A stretch of 15,490 bases of DNA. It comes from an uncultured Fusobacteriaceae bacterium. Lineage in GTDB: Bacteria; Fusobacteriota; Fusobacteriia; Fusobacteriales; Fusobacteriaceae. Numbering within the stretch: position 1 is the first letter of the stretch; each line of letters starts with the position of its first letter. The stretch spans positions 1 to 15,490 of the forward strand of contig CAMTJB010000006.1 of assembly GCA_947072715.1 (NCBI GenBank), given 5' to 3'. Shown in pieces: positions 14,188 through 15,490 of the stretch. Position numbers and translations under genes: made by a program. The notes beneath the pieces were generated by a model. The model did not search any database. It was given only the letters and a program-made list of their open reading frames with translations, and was not told the origin of the DNA.

Positions 14188-15417
14188 TTGAATACACTTT
14201 TTAAAAGTAATGTTGACAATAGTGCACCATTAGCAGTTAGGTTAAGACCTAACTCTTTAGAAGATTTTATTGGTCAAGAAAAGATTCTATCAAAAGGAAA
14301 AGTATTGAGACGGATGATAGAAGGAAAAAATCTTAGTAATATGATTTTTTATGGTCCACCTGGAGTTGGAAAAACAACTTTAGGTAAAATAATATCTAAA
14401 GAGCTTGAATATAATTTTGAAACTTTAAATGCGACTACAGATGGAATTTCAGTGTTAAAAGAGATTGTAGAGAAGGCTAAGAAAAATTTAGAATTTTATG
14501 GGAAAAGAACAATTGTTTTTTTAGATGAAATTCATAGATTTAATAAATTACAACAAGATTCTCTTTTATCATCAACAGAATCAGGAACAATAATTTTAAT
14601 TGGGGCAACAACAGAAAATCCCTATTATAATCTTAATAATGCGTTACTTTCAAGAGTTTTAATTTTTGAATTTAAATCATTAACAGATAGTGATATACAT
14701 AAGCTATTAAAAAAAGCGGTAGAGTATTTAAAATTTGAAGATGTATCAGAGGAAATTTTAAATATTATTGTGGAAGTAGCTAAGGGAGATTGTAGAGTCG
14801 CTTATAATTATTTGGAATTGTATAGTAAATGTGATAAAGATATTCCATTGGACGATTTAAAAGATATTTTCAGAGAAAGAAGAGCTTCATTTCATAAAAC
14901 TGAAGATAAATATAATATTATATCAGCAATGATTAAGTCCACGAGGGGAAGTGATCCTGATTCAGCACTATATTGGATGGGAAGATTACTTGTTGGTGGA
15001 GAGGATCCTAAATATATAGCTAGAAGATTAATGATTTTAGCAAGTGAAGATATAGGGATGGCAAATCCACAGGCTCTTCTTATGGCACATGCTGCTATGG
15101 ATGCCAGTGAAAGAATAGGAATGCCAGAAATAAGAATAATATTGGCACAAACTATAATCTATTTAGCTATTTCAACAAAAAGTAATTCGTGTTATAATGG
15201 CATAAATAATGTTTTACAAGATATAGAAAAAGGTAATTTAGAAACTGTGCCATCACATATAGATTCTCAAGCTTTTGGCTATAAATATCCACATGATTAT
15301 CCAGAAAATTTCGTTTTCCAAGAGTATAGCTCAAGAAAAAATGAATATTATATTCCAGGGGATAATAAAAATGAAAAAATAATTAGAGAAAAATTGGAAA
15401 AATTATGGAATAAATAA
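14188..15417 (+). CDS. rarA: Replication-associated recombination protein A (AAA+ ATPase, MgsA)
   Basis: AAA+ ATPase of the RarA/MgsA/WRNIP1 family, acting at stalled replication forks. The 409 residues show PLAVRLRPNSLEDFIGQ at the N-terminus, Walker A GPPGVGKTT, Walker B IVFLDEIHRFNKLQQD, sensor 1 IGATTENP, and the SRV arginine. The C-terminal tetramerisation region has SDPDSALYWMGRLLVGGEDP, YIARRLMILASEDIGMANP and GYKYPHDYPENF. The segment between VPSHI and GYKYPHDYP is shorter than the family's usual HLRDAHY...G stretch. The start is TTG 14188 with GGTGA at 14179-14183; no in-frame ATG is close by. hisS follows after 23 bases, so the two probably share a transcript. Confidence 0.95.
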   Translation: MNTLFKSNVDNSAPLAVRLRPNSLEDFIGQEKILSKGKVLRRMIEGKNLSNMIFYGPPGVGKTTLGKIISKELEYNFETLNATTDGISVLKEIVEKAKKNLEFYGKRTIVFLDEIHRFNKLQQDSLLSSTESGTIILIGATTENPYYNLNNALLSRVLIFEFKSLTDSDIHKLLKKAVEYLKFEDVSEEILNIIVEVAKGDCRVAYNYLELYSKCDKDIPLDDLKDIFRERRASFHKTEDKYNIISAMIKSTRGSDPDSALYWMGRLLVGGEDPKYIARRLMILASEDIGMANPQALLMAHAAMDASERIGMPEIRIILAQTIIYLAISTKSNSCYNGINNVLQDIEKGNLETVPSHIDSQAFGYKYPHDYPENFVFQEYSSRKNEYYIPGDNKNEKIIREKLEKLWNK

Positions 15418-15440
15418 AATTGAAAATAGGAGGGAAAAAC

Positions 15441-15490
15441 ATGGAGTTAATAAAAGGTGTTAGAGGAACAAAAGATATATATGGAAAAGA
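15441..15490 (+). CDS. hisS: Histidyl-tRNA synthetase, 5' end (continues beyond window)
   Basis: Only 16 full codons are visible: MELIKGVRGTKDIYGK. The segment RGTKDI is the N-terminal signature of histidyl-tRNA synthetases, which charge tRNA-His in the cytoplasm. ATG 15441 has an excellent ribosome site, AGGAGGG (15428-15434), six bases ahead. It follows rarA by 23 bases. The identification rests on this short signature alone. Confidence 0.85.
   Translation, partial: MELIKGVRGTKDIYGK

Overview
The window reads as a single stretch of chromosome from a low-GC (roughly 30% by eye), AGA-rich, Gram-negative bacterium, most likely a member of the Fusobacteriota (Fusobacterium, Cetobacterium or a relative). 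The reasons are a separate glycyl-tRNA synthetase beta chain, a Kdo-activating enzyme (kdsB, so an LPS-bearing diderm) beside Firmicute-like AT-rich genes, and a preQ1-I riboswitch on a queuosine operon. The genus cannot be fixed from sequence alone. No transposase, integrase, phage gene, tRNA, rRNA or CRISPR array is seen; the protein genes are mostly core housekeeping.

Layout. 1-1120: 3' part of glyS, then a terminator whose U-run abuts the kdsB ribosome site. 1262-6420: kdsB, a SpoIID/LytB-type peptidoglycan enzyme and uvrA, closely spaced on the plus strand. 6438-6776: a gene-free stretch that appears to hold two homologous small RNA genes in tandem on the minus strand. Each has an ECF-sigma-like promoter (AAAC, 17 bases, CGTC), C-rich hairpin loops and its own terminator. 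6786-7295 (minus): a cysteine-rich C_GCAxxG_C_C family protein, divergent from ruvA (7492-8097) across an AT-rich palindrome. 8201-9505: a PIN-PhoH ATPase. 9652-12588: promoter, preQ1 riboswitch and the operon queF-queC-queD-queE-folE. 12747-13766: a GDT1/TMEM165-like metal transporter with an unusual cysteine-cluster tail. 13907-15490: secG, rarA and the first codons of hisS.

How the genes work together. folE makes dihydroneopterin triphosphate from GTP. QueD, QueE and QueC turn it into preQ0, and QueF reduces preQ0 to preQ1, the ligand sensed by the leader, so the whole GTP-to-preQ1 route is under its own product's control. kdsB and the SpoIID protein belong to the envelope, uvrA, ruvA and rarA to DNA repair and fork maintenance, glyS and hisS to tRNA charging, and secG to protein export.

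The two least ordinary items are the SpoIID protein and the small RNA pair. The SpoIID domain appears circularly permuted: the normally C-terminal half with GHGVGM comes before the normally N-terminal half with SEMP, and the protein ends exactly where the other half should begin. The small RNAs look like an envelope-stress sRNA pair with anti-Shine-Dalgarno seeds.
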